From: CAYMUR01 sp964393615
GTDB taxonomy: Bacteria > Planctomycetota > Planctomycetia > Pirellulales > Pirellulaceae
Assembly (NCBI GenBank): GCA_964393615.1
Contig: CAYMUR010000089.1
Coordinates: 1-22,545, forward strand
Reading direction: 5' to 3'
Length of the DNA stretch: 22,545 nucleotides
Every line of letters begins with the position of its first letter. The first letter of the stretch is position 1. Made by a program: the position numbers and the translations under genes. A model generated the notes under the pieces. The model had not been told where the DNA came from and made no database searches. It saw only the letters and a program-made list of their open reading frames with translations. Below, in pieces: positions 15,222 through 22,545 of this stretch.

Positions 15222-16031
15222 ATGCTTACCGGAACGGATTTAATTGCTGATATTAATGCGGCGGAGATCAATCCTGGACAGGTCGCTTTTTGGTGGCTTG
15301 GCCAGCATAGCTTTGTTCTCAAGATGGGTGGTCACGTTATCTACATTGATCCCTATTTGACCGCAAAACAGGCACGGCTAGTTGCTCCCATGGTCACACC
15401 GGACCAAATGGCCCACGCCAGTTTGATTGTAGGCACCCATGACCATGGAGACCACATTGACAGAAAGGTTTGGCCTGACATGCTTCAAGCGACCGAAGCA
15501 ACCTTTGTCGTTCCTGATCTGTTGCGAGAAAACATTATTGAGGAGTTGGGCATTCCCAGTGGTCGGATTCTCGGTCTGGATGATGGTACGAGCCTGGAAT
15601 ACAAGGGAATACAAATTACTGGTGTTGCTGCAGCTCACGAGTTTCTGGACCAAGATCCGCAAACCGGTCGTTATCCCTACCTGGGGGTCATCGTTCGGGC
15701 CAACGGTTCGACGGTCTATCACGCTGGTGACACCGTAAAATATGAAGGGCTTGAGAGTCGGCTCAAGAAACATGGACCGTTTGATTTGGCATTGTTACCC
15801 ATCAACGGGCGGGATGCGAAACGTTTCGCCACTGGGACCGTGGGGAACATGACGTACCAGGAAGCGGTTGATTTGGCGGGAGCCATTGAGCCTCGTTTAA
15901 CGGTACCGACTCATTACGACATGTTTGCTCATAACCAGGAAGACCCACAGTTGTTCGTGGATTATGCCAAAGTCAAATTTCCCGAATTGAAGGTGATGAT
16001 ATCTCCCTACGGAACGAAAGTGGAATGTTAA
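15222..16031 (+). CDS. metallo-beta-lactamase-fold hydrolase, UlaG (L-ascorbate-6-P lactonase)-like
   Basis: 269 residues, cytoplasmic. The metal-binding pattern is intact: THDHGDH with His73, His75, Asp77 and His78, then His167-Asp170 in HAGDT, and His231 in PTHYDMF. The opening FWWLGQHSFVLK and YIDPYLT are typical of the UlaG / UPF0173 branch, which includes lactonases and other small-molecule hydrolases. UlaG opens L-ascorbate-6-phosphate lactone, but no other ula gene is present, so the substrate is open. The start lacks a strong ribosome site. It is divergent from the amidohydrolase and convergent with the aldehyde dehydrogenase. Confidence 0.87.
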   Translation: MLTGTDLIADINAAEINPGQVAFWWLGQHSFVLKMGGHVIYIDPYLTAKQARLVAPMVTPDQMAHASLIVGTHDHGDHIDRKVWPDMLQATEATFVVPDLLRENIIEELGIPSGRILGLDDGTSLEYKGIQITGVAAAHEFLDQDPQTGRYPYLGVIVRANGSTVYHAGDTVKYEGLESRLKKHGPFDLALLPINGRDAKRFATGTVGNMTYQEAVDLAGAIEPRLTVPTHYDMFAHNQEDPQLFVDYAKVKFPELKVMISPYGTKVEC

Positions 16032-16041
16032 CGGCGCATGC

Positions 16042-16066
16042 CTGATGCTGGTGCCTGGGCCATCAG
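16042..16066 (+). terminator. weak hairpin after the UlaG-like hydrolase gene
   Basis: CTGATG (16042-16047) pairs perfectly with CATCAG (16061-16066) across a 13-nt loop, 10 bases after the stop. No T-run follows, so it is at best a poor terminator. The rest of the 209-base convergent spacer to 16240 shows nothing else. Confidence 0.2.
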
Positions 16067-16240
16067 AATGACCGTAGTCAACATCCTGTGCGGTGCTGAA
16101 GGCAACACGTTTTCGCCGAAATTTTCACAGCTTACTGTTGCCGACAGCAGTGTGCCTAACGCTGAACGCGAAAGCCAATCTTGTTTTCAGGCCGTCTTCT
16201 TCTGCCCCTTTTAACGGTCTGCCAACATTTTCAGAATCGC

Positions 16241-17710
16241 TTATTCTTTGATTGCCAAGGAAACACATTTTGTTTCCAGATAGGCGTCCATCCCTTCGAC
16301 GGAATTCTCTTTGCCTACGCCCGATTCTTTTAAGCCTCCAAACGGTGCTTGTGGCGTTGCCGGTACTGGATCGTTAATACCGATCACTCCAAATTCCAGC
16401 CCTTCGGCACATTTCATGACTGCTGTCACATCGTTGGTAAGCACATAGGCAGCCAAGCCAAAGTTGGTTTGGTTGGCTCTTTCGATGGCTTCGTCGATAG
16501 ATTTAAAATCCATGATCGGCATGACGGGCGCAAATGGCTCTTCGGTCATCAGTGCCATGTTGTCCTGCATGCCCGTCAGCAAGGTTGGTTCAAAGAAATA
16601 ACCTTTCTCAAAGCGTGTTGACCGTCCGCCTCCTAAGAGACAGTCTGCCCCTTTGCCACGGGCATCGTTAATCAATGCCTCTGTTTTGTCGAGTGCTTTT
16701 GCTTCAAACATTGGTCCAATTTGAACACCTTCCTCCATACCATTACCGAGTTTCAGCTTTTTGGCCTCTTCAACACACGCATCGATATATTGACTCTCTA
16801 TCGATTTCTCAGCGTAAAATCGAGTAGGAGAAATGCAAACCTGGCCGTTATTGCGAAATTTTCCAATCACGGTGGTTTTAGCAGCTTCTTCGATATCCAC
16901 GTCCGGAAAGATGAGCACGGGTGCGTGGCCACCAAGTTCGAGGCTGAGACGTTTGACTTGGTGGGCGGATTGTTGAATCAATTCTTTTCCTACTTCAGTC
17001 GAGCCGGTGAATGAGATTTTTCGGCAGATACGATTGTTCATGAATTCTTGCATCAGTGGTTGGGCTGGTCCCATTACCAGGTTAATAACTCCGGGTGGCA
17101 GGTCGACTTGTTCCATCAGTTCAAATAGTCGTATCAGGCAGAGGGGTGTTTGACTGGCGGGTCGTGAAACGGTCGTGCAGCCCACGGCCAGTGCAGGTGC
17201 CAGTTTCCTCGCTTGTAGAATGAGCGGAAAATTCCAGGGTGAAACCGCGGCGCACACTCCGACAGGATGCCGTACCGTGAACACGCGTTTGTTTGGCATG
17301 CTGGCGGGGATGGTGCGTCCGTAAGCTCTTTTAGCTTCTTCGGCAAACCATTCAAAGGTGTCAGCACTAGCCATTGTTTCACCACGTGCTTCTGGCAACG
17401 GCTTACCCTGTTCCATTGTCAGGGCCTCCGCCAGATAGTCAGCCTGTTCACGCATTAATTCAGCAATTTTTTTTAGCTTGGCAGAACGTTGATAAACAGT
17501 GAGTTTTTTCCAACCAGGCAGTGCGGCCTGTGCCGCCTCTAATGCGACCCGCGCGTCGTTTGCTGTTCCATAAGATACAGCTGTCAGGACATCTTCCGTT
17601 GCTGGATTGATGACTTCGAGAGTTTCTCCTTCTTGGCCGTTGACCCACTTGCCATTGATGTAAAGTTGTGTCTGTTTCATGTCCAGAGTATTAGCAACAG
17701 CAATTGACAT
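16241..17710 (-). CDS. NAD(P)-dependent aldehyde dehydrogenase, succinate-semialdehyde dehydrogenase-like
   Basis: 489 residues. Family members oxidise aldehydes to acids with NAD(P)+ in the cytoplasm. Catalytic residues are present: Asn160 (SPWNFP), Glu258 (SLELGGHAP) and Cys292 (NNGQVCISPTR). Overall similarity (LYINGKWVNG, RHPVGVCAAVSPWNFPL, PFGGLKESGVGKE) is closest to the GabD group, but substrate assignment is tentative. The cofactor-binding Lys usual in KPAEQTP is Arg183 (SRPASQTP). The start is set at ATG 17710 because AAAGG then lies 9 nt upstream; an ATG nine bases earlier sits directly on that site. It has its own promoter candidate and is divergent from the YfhO gene. Confidence 0.92.
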   Translation of the reverse strand: MSIAVANTLDMKQTQLYINGKWVNGQEGETLEVINPATEDVLTAVSYGTANDARVALEAAQAALPGWKKLTVYQRSAKLKKIAELMREQADYLAEALTMEQGKPLPEARGETMASADTFEWFAEEAKRAYGRTIPASMPNKRVFTVRHPVGVCAAVSPWNFPLILQARKLAPALAVGCTTVSRPASQTPLCLIRLFELMEQVDLPPGVINLVMGPAQPLMQEFMNNRICRKISFTGSTEVGKELIQQSAHQVKRLSLELGGHAPVLIFPDVDIEEAAKTTVIGKFRNNGQVCISPTRFYAEKSIESQYIDACVEEAKKLKLGNGMEEGVQIGPMFEAKALDKTEALINDARGKGADCLLGGGRSTRFEKGYFFEPTLLTGMQDNMALMTEEPFAPVMPIMDFKSIDEAIERANQTNFGLAAYVLTNDVTAVMKCAEGLEFGVIGINDPVPATPQAPFGGLKESGVGKENSVEGMDAYLETKCVSLAIKE

Positions 17711-17778
17711 AGATGTCATCCTTTCATAGTAAGTGCGACTGTTCGTAGTGCATCCTGCCAGCGTCTATTTAGCAGTGC

Positions 17779-17809
17779 ATTGTATTGGGAGGAGTGTTTT
17801 GCATGTCAA
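17779..17809 (-). promoter_or_regulatory. sigma70-like promoter candidate for aldehyde dehydrogenase
   Basis: On the minus strand TTGACA (17804-17809), 19-nt spacer, TACAAT (17779-17784). The -35 is exact and the -10 matches five of six; the spacer is long. Transcription would begin near 17772, leaving a leader of about 60 nt. Confidence 0.35.
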
Positions 17810-17927
17810 GAATACACGAAAGACCGCTCAAAAATCAATTTGCTGCAGAGCGATGGTTGTTTCATTCTGACTACAGAGATACATTTTCGATAATAATGAC
17901 TGAATATCAACCCGCCTGACAGCCACG

Positions 17928-20789
17928 ATGAAATTTAACACAAGAAATCAATGGCCGCTGCAGCTTGCTGGTATCCTACTTGTTACTTGTCCCGTGTTGT
18001 GTTTAGTCTGGCCGGCTATTATCGGCCAGCAGACTTTTGTCTTTCGAGATGCGGGGCATTTCTATTATCCATTGTATGAATATGTCTGTTCCGAGTGGGG
18101 GAGTGGGCGCATCCCTTTGTGGAATCCATATGACAATCTAGGGCAACCGCTACTGGCGAACGTTCCGAGTGCGGTTTTCTATCCAGTCAAGTTGATTTTT
18201 CTTTTGCCGTTTGATTATGTGGTGAAATATAACTGGTACATCGTATCTCATCTGCTTGTTGCCGCTGCGACCTGTTACTGGTGTGGCCGACAATGGGGTA
18301 TCAGTCGACAGGGCGCGTTGCTGGCTACGTTGAGCTATGTTCTCAGTGGCAGCATCCTGTCCCAATACTGCAATGTCATTTATCTCGTCGGTGCAGCATG
18401 GATGCCATTGGCATTGTGGGCTGCCGAACGGATGTGGCACGGGACAGGTAACCATGGGTATCTCGTGTGGGGTGTTTCTGTTGCTCTGATGGTACTCGGT
18501 GGGGATCCGCAAGCAGCTTATCATGCCGCGCTTGCCAGCGTACTGTTTGCCCTTTTGGTTTATTGGCGTGAACGTAACGCAGTGGGTGGGAAATCGTGTT
18601 CCCGTCCCGATGAAGCTGTCAACCTTAGTCGGTGGCGTCGCTATTTGTGGGTGGCAAGTTTAGCCGTCGTCACAGGAGTGGCACTTTCTGCTGTTCAGAT
18701 TTTGCCATCGTTAGAGTGGGCCCGGTATAGCGATCGATCAAGTCATAGGAAGCCACACACGGTGTGGCAATTGGCGGAAGAGATTAGCAGGCGTGTCGTC
18801 GGGACGCAGGATAAAATCTTTACCGGAAATGAGCACCTGGGAATCGTTGGTAAGTTACCACAGGGAACACACCATGCGCACGCCTACGATTTCAGTAACG
18901 GTCCATGGCGGTTTGTAGAACTCGTCTGGCCCAATTTTGGCGGGTGCCAGTACCCGATCCATGCGCGATGGTTGAACGGACTGCCTGCAGAAGGTCGTAT
19001 CTGGACACCATCGCTTTACATAGGAATTTTACCCCTGGTCATGGCGGCCGCTACATGGACGCGTCGCAAGTTACACACCCGTGTACATTGGCTGTGGGTA
19101 CTGGTGGTTTTGTTCGGTCTGGCCAGTTTGGGGCGTTATGGTGTCGGTTGGTTGTTGAACGAGATCATTTATCTGGCCAACGGAGGAAAACAGCCTGATG
19201 CGATCGTCGGACAACCAGTGGGCGGCATCTACTGGTGGATGTTTATTTTGTTGCCCGGGTACTCCGTGTTCCGCTACCCGGCCAAATTGTTTGCAGTCGC
19301 AACTTTAGGCTTGAGTTTGCTTGCCGGTTTTGGCTGGGATTCAAAACGCTGGCAAAATGAAATGGTACGGCGGTTGTTTGTATGGATTGCCTCGTTCACC
19401 TTTGTGTTCTTTGTGGTGGCAATCTTGTTGATCTCTTATGGAGAGCATCTATTTCGCGACCATGTCCCTGCGGATGTAGTTTTTGGGCCGTTTGATTGGC
19501 AGGCCAGTTGCTGGGATATGGTTGTTTCGCTGGTACAGACGTTTGTACTTTGTGGGATTTATCTGGTCATTATGAAGTACAACCTCTTGGTAGAGCCTGA
19601 CAGTCTGGTAAATAGTGAGCGACGATTGCTGAATCCGGTCTTTGGGTCCCGCTGGCAATGGTCAACCGTGTCAACCTCGGGATGGGCCTTATTGTTGTTG
19701 ACTGCCTTGGAACTTGTTTTTGCACACCATTGGATGATGCAATTTGCGCCCAGTACCCTATGGCAGTCCCCGACCGCACTGTCAGCAACGGCGACGCAAA
19801 TGGAACGGCCATTGTTTTCCGGTACACGCTGGTTCCGTTCCTCCAATTCGTCGAAATATCCACCAGAATGGCGATTCACGAGTTCCCGGGATCGGCATGT
19901 CGAAGCGTTACGATGGGATCGGGAAACGGTCTATCCTAATTTCCATTTGCAATACCCATTGCGACAGACTGGTGTTTTTGGCGCGGCAATGCCGGGTGAT
20001 TTTCGATTTTTGTGGTCATTACTCCAGCGTCGGAATTTGCCAGATTGGCATACCGAATCCTGGTTGGATGCACTTGCCGTTAACGATTTTATGATGTTGG
20101 ATACGACGGACAGGATGTCGTTATCCACAAAACTAGCATCAAGTACGCTAGAGGTTGGACATTCGCACACGGTTTGCTGGTTATCTCGTCCGCAAGAACT
20201 AGAACGAGCTTGGGCCGTACCTCTGGATCAAGTGGATTGGGTGTCCACTGAGAACATGGTTGTGCCACGTGCCACGGACAAGCTTTTGGATCGGGTGATC
20301 GAATCTCGGTCGAACCATCATAGTTACCGGGAAAGTCCAGTTCTTTTTGGCACAGCGGATGATGTGGTGCCAGGCGTGCTTTCAGCGGCACAACAGATGA
20401 GGGGTAATGCGCGAGGGGTCCATGCTAACCAGGTTCAAATCATCCGCGACGAGCCGAACTGTGTTGTCTTGCAGACCGACCTGTCAGAGCCTTGTCTGGT
20501 TGTTCTTGCCGATCAATTTTATCCCGGATGGAACCTGCAAGTTGCCATGGATGGTAGCGAGGATTTTCGTCGAGCACCTCTGTTACGCACGAACCTGGTC
20601 ATGCGTGGTGCCGTGTTGCCGAGAGGACGGCAAACCTTATTGTTTGAGTATCGTCCGAAACTATTTGTGGTGGGTGCTGTGATTAGTGGATTGAGCTGGC
20701 TGGCCTTGATAACAGGAATCGGTTTCAGGGTGAGTGGTCGATTGGGTTTGCGACGAAACCAGGCAATTTCGGCCCACTCCGACTGCTGA
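17928..20789 (+). CDS. YfhO-family polytopic membrane protein
   Basis: 953 residues. About a dozen membrane helices occupy the first two thirds, starting with 13-33, and another lies near the C-terminus (LFVVGAVISGLSWLALITGIGF). The first outer loop has FVFRDAGHFYYPLYEYV (Arg40-Asp41) and PLWNPYDNLGQPLLAN (63-78), signatures of YfhO and related GT-C-like proteins, where the acidic residue is thought to be part of the active site. A soluble extracytoplasmic region of about 300 residues precedes the last helix and ends in ADQFYPGWNLQVAMDG and LPRGRQTLLFEYRP, the typical YfhO tail. In Firmicutes YfhO glycosylates cell-envelope polymers; the role here is inferred to be envelope or exopolysaccharide glycosylation, with low certainty. 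No strong ribosome site is seen. Confidence 0.88.
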   Translation: MKFNTRNQWPLQLAGILLVTCPVLCLVWPAIIGQQTFVFRDAGHFYYPLYEYVCSEWGSGRIPLWNPYDNLGQPLLANVPSAVFYPVKLIFLLPFDYVVKYNWYIVSHLLVAAATCYWCGRQWGISRQGALLATLSYVLSGSILSQYCNVIYLVGAAWMPLALWAAERMWHGTGNHGYLVWGVSVALMVLGGDPQAAYHAALASVLFALLVYWRERNAVGGKSCSRPDEAVNLSRWRRYLWVASLAVVTGVALSAVQILPSLEWARYSDRSSHRKPHTVWQLAEEISRRVVGTQDKIFTGNEHLGIVGKLPQGTHHAHAYDFSNGPWRFVELVWPNFGGCQYPIHARWLNGLPAEGRIWTPSLYIGILPLVMAAATWTRRKLHTRVHWLWVLVVLFGLASLGRYGVGWLLNEIIYLANGGKQPDAIVGQPVGGIYWWMFILLPGYSVFRYPAKLFAVATLGLSLLAGFGWDSKRWQNEMVRRLFVWIASFTFVFFVVAILLISYGEHLFRDHVPADVVFGPFDWQASCWDMVVSLVQTFVLCGIYLVIMKYNLLVEPDSLVNSERRLLNPVFGSRWQWSTVSTSGWALLLLTALELVFAHHWMMQFAPSTLWQSPTALSATATQMERPLFSGTRWFRSSNSSKYPPEWRFTSSRDRHVEALRWDRETVYPNFHLQYPLRQTGVFGAAMPGDFRFLWSLLQRRNLPDWHTESWLDALAVNDFMMLDTTDRMSLSTKLASSTLEVGHSHTVCWLSRPQELERAWAVPLDQVDWVSTENMVVPRATDKLLDRVIESRSNHHSYRESPVLFGTADDVVPGVLSAAQQMRGNARGVHANQVQIIRDEPNCVVLQTDLSEPCLVVLADQFYPGWNLQVAMDGSEDFRRAPLLRTNLVMRGAVLPRGRQTLLFEYRPKLFVVGAVISGLSWLALITGIGFRVSGRLGLRRNQAISAHSDC

Positions 20790-20861
20790 TGTCTCACAGA
20801 GAAATCAGGGTCAGGCCGCCGTGGGTAACAACCTTGGTTTCGAATAGATTTCAGCCAACTG

Positions 20862-22439
20862 TTATTGGTGTTGCAACTGGCTCGCCTGTAGTGTGTGGCG
20901 ATGAATCACTTCACCGTCGATGTTGACACACTGGAACGTGACCTGTGGGTCTTCGGTTGTGGTATCGAATTGCATCAAGGCAAAGGAGCAGGTGTCGCTG
21001 TAACCCCAGACCAAGCCAGGAGTCTTTGTCACTTGGTGCGTGTGGCGATTAGTGAGACGGGAGCTTTCTAATTCAAACAGATTGTAACCATTTGGACGTT
21101 TTGTAATTCGCAGATCGGTCCGGTGCCGATCGGCAGATATCAAGAACACGCCGTTGATTCGGTTAGTCTCGATGAACGAAAAGATTGCTTCGCGTTCTGC
21201 GGGAAACCCGTCCCAAGTATCTTTACCCGGCTTGGTGCCTTCTGACCAGGGAACAGGGGAAGCAACTACTTTAAAAGTACTGTGTGATTTTTTAAGTGTC
21301 TCTAGTAGCCACGTTTTTTGTACCGGCCCCAGCATGCTACCCCCCGGGAGATCTCGATAGTAACGACCGTCCAGGAGTATGAAATGTACGTCACCCACGT
21401 GGAAATCGAACCAGCAGCCAGGTTGTGACTCACCACCACCATAACTAGGGTTAATCCAGTTTTGACGAAATGTATTCCAAACGTTGCGTTTCCAGGGTGG
21501 TGATTCGATATCAGGACCAGGCGCACAATCATTGGTGCCAAAGTCGTGGTCGTCGTAAATGGCATAAGTGGATGTCGCAGCGACCAGTCTCCGCCATTCA
21601 GGACGAGTTTGGCGACGGTAATAACAGTATTGTTGACAGAGCCGCTGCCGGGGTTGGTCGATATACACATTATCACCGAGCATTAATAGCGCGGCAGGCT
21701 GGAATCCGCTAATCGTGTCCCACATGGATTCCCATTGGGGGACGTAACCTGCACCGCCGCCAAAAGCAACGGCGAACTGCCCCCGTCCCCCCATTTTTGG
21801 ATACGTGGTAAACTGTGCATTCTCGACTTGTACGACTCGTTCATCGATCAATACTTGGTAGGTGTAATTGGTTGCAGCGGAAAGTCCGTCGATCTTGACA
21901 ATGGCTGTGAAATCGGTGTCCGGACCCGTAGCGACCTGGCTGGAAATGCGTTTACCTATCTGAATCGCTACCTGGGATTGATTGGTGGTGCGCAGCCAGA
22001 ACGATGCGCTGTGGTCAGTTAATTCACCAAGCATGGGGCCATGAAGCAAGGTGAGATCGCGGTAACTGGCAGCCCATTCCTGAAATGCTTGCATGTCATG
22101 CAATGTCTTCAGCAGATGGCGTGGGCCGACTAACAGTCGAGAAAAGGGTAGCCCAGCGTTAACCGCAGACCGAGCCGATGTCAAAGCACTGGCCATGTTG
22201 TTTTCTTTGAGTGCCAGCATCATCTTGACAAAATGCGTTTCAGGATCGTTGTTGTCCGCTTTAGCCAGTTCCTTTTCGGCTTTTTTCAATTGATTGACAG
22301 CGATCGCTTGTGTCGCATTGCGGTGTGGATCGTGCTGAGCATTAACACTACGGACTAAAAGCATACTGACGATTAAAAAAAATGTATTTGTCAAGATAGT
22401 CTGCATTTTGATCTGCCAGTTCGGGTGCGTATGCCTCAT
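20862..22439 (-). CDS. exported PhoD-like metallophosphatase with helical N-terminal extension
   Basis: 525 residues. A signal peptide spans about 1-34 (core ILTNTFFLIVSMLLV, then VNA before QHD). Residues 38-130 are helical and alanine/lysine-rich, resembling a degenerate TPR region. A fibronectin-like strand domain follows (HGPMLGELTDHSASFWLRT, 133-151; DGLSAATNYTYQV). The phosphatase core has LMLGDNVYID (252-261), YDDHDFGTND (295-304) and LISADRHRTD (433-442), the PhoD metal-site motifs. PhoD enzymes cleave phosphodiesters or phosphomonoesters outside the cell; substrate unknown. Where many relatives read FGSCA, this has FGGGAGY (226-232), so the Cys is missing. ATG 22439 is favoured by AGGA 10 nt upstream; ATG 22406 has none. 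It converges with the YfhO gene across 72 bases. Confidence 0.87.
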   Translation of the reverse strand: MRHTHPNWQIKMQTILTNTFFLIVSMLLVRSVNAQHDPHRNATQAIAVNQLKKAEKELAKADNNDPETHFVKMMLALKENNMASALTSARSAVNAGLPFSRLLVGPRHLLKTLHDMQAFQEWAASYRDLTLLHGPMLGELTDHSASFWLRTTNQSQVAIQIGKRISSQVATGPDTDFTAIVKIDGLSAATNYTYQVLIDERVVQVENAQFTTYPKMGGRGQFAVAFGGGAGYVPQWESMWDTISGFQPAALLMLGDNVYIDQPRQRLCQQYCYYRRQTRPEWRRLVAATSTYAIYDDHDFGTNDCAPGPDIESPPWKRNVWNTFRQNWINPSYGGGESQPGCWFDFHVGDVHFILLDGRYYRDLPGGSMLGPVQKTWLLETLKKSHSTFKVVASPVPWSEGTKPGKDTWDGFPAEREAIFSFIETNRINGVFLISADRHRTDLRITKRPNGYNLFELESSRLTNRHTHQVTKTPGLVWGYSDTCSFALMQFDTTTEDPQVTFQCVNIDGEVIHRHTLQASQLQHQ

Positions 22440-22497
22440 GTTAATACAGTCCTATACCATACTTCTAAATGAAATTGTTTTGTAGATGTGATAGCGT

Positions 22498-22525
22498 TTA
22501 ATAGACTCCTAGCTGGCCGTGTCAA
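22498..22525 (-). promoter_or_regulatory. sigma70-like promoter candidate for PhoD-like gene
   Basis: On the minus strand TTGACA (22520-22525, exact), 16-nt spacer, TATTAA (22498-22503, four of six). Predicted start near 22491 gives a leader of about 50 nt. The -35 overlaps an inverted repeat. Confidence 0.4.
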
Positions 22526-22541
22526 ACCGGTGGTTTAACGG
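22517..22541. repeat. inverted repeat over the PhoD-gene -35 region
   Basis: AAACC (22524-22528) pairs with GGTTT (22532-22536) around GGT, and outer CCGT (22517-22520) pairs with ACGG (22538-22541) with unpaired bases between. It could be an operator for the PhoD-like gene or part of a terminator for a gene beyond the window. Confidence 0.4.
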
Positions 22542-22545
22542 ATTT

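Overview
The window looks like a chromosomal piece of a member of the Planctomycetota (Pirellulales-like). This is an inference from gene content: a bacterial formylmethanofuran:tetrahydromethanopterin formyltransferase, a large membrane Ser/Thr kinase with a Cache-type sensor, a secreted PQQ-like beta-propeller protein opening with EDWPQWRGP, a YfhO-family membrane protein, and generous intergenic spaces. Base composition looks even, near 50% GC. I see no insertion sequence, prophage, CRISPR array, rRNA or convincing tRNA.

Layout. 1-2207 (+): 3' part of an acetoacetyl-CoA synthetase gene cut by the window edge, a possible small exported protein, and fhcD/ftr. 2537-4747 (-): the kinase-Cache sensor, convergent with fhcD. 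5405-9955 (+): lysS, then a LolC/E-type ABC permease and a LolD-type ATPase, separated by long spacers holding short tandem duplications, promoter-like hexamers and inverted repeats. 10056-12295 (+): a branched-chain aminotransferase-like gene and a secreted beta-propeller protein. 12354-14875 (-): amidohydrolase, an unrecognised 201-aa protein and a VOC (glyoxalase-fold) protein, all on the minus strand and possibly one unit. 15222-16031 (+): an UlaG-like metallo-beta-lactamase-fold hydrolase, divergent from the amidohydrolase. 16241-17710 (-): an aldehyde dehydrogenase. 17928-20789 (+): YfhO-family protein, divergent from it. 20862-22439 (-): exported PhoD-like phosphatase with a helical N-terminal extension.

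How genes may work together. The permease and ATPase probably form a lipoprotein-release type exporter. FhcD belongs to the tetrahydromethanopterin C1 pathway, but its partners FhcA, FhcB and FhcC are not here. The amidohydrolase, 201-aa protein, VOC protein, lactonase-like hydrolase and aldehyde dehydrogenase could form a small-molecule catabolic neighbourhood; that is inference from proximity only. Several starts (fhcD, kinase, permease, ATPase, beta-propeller, aldehyde dehydrogenase) are fixed by GGAG/AGGA-type ribosome sites 6-9 nt upstream.

No clearly new multi-gene system stands out. The most unusual signals are short tandem duplications (10-18 bp) recurring in four separate intergenic spacers, a three-way-junction-like inverted-repeat cluster at 12846-12903, and altered conserved residues in the VOC, aldehyde dehydrogenase and PhoD-like proteins.
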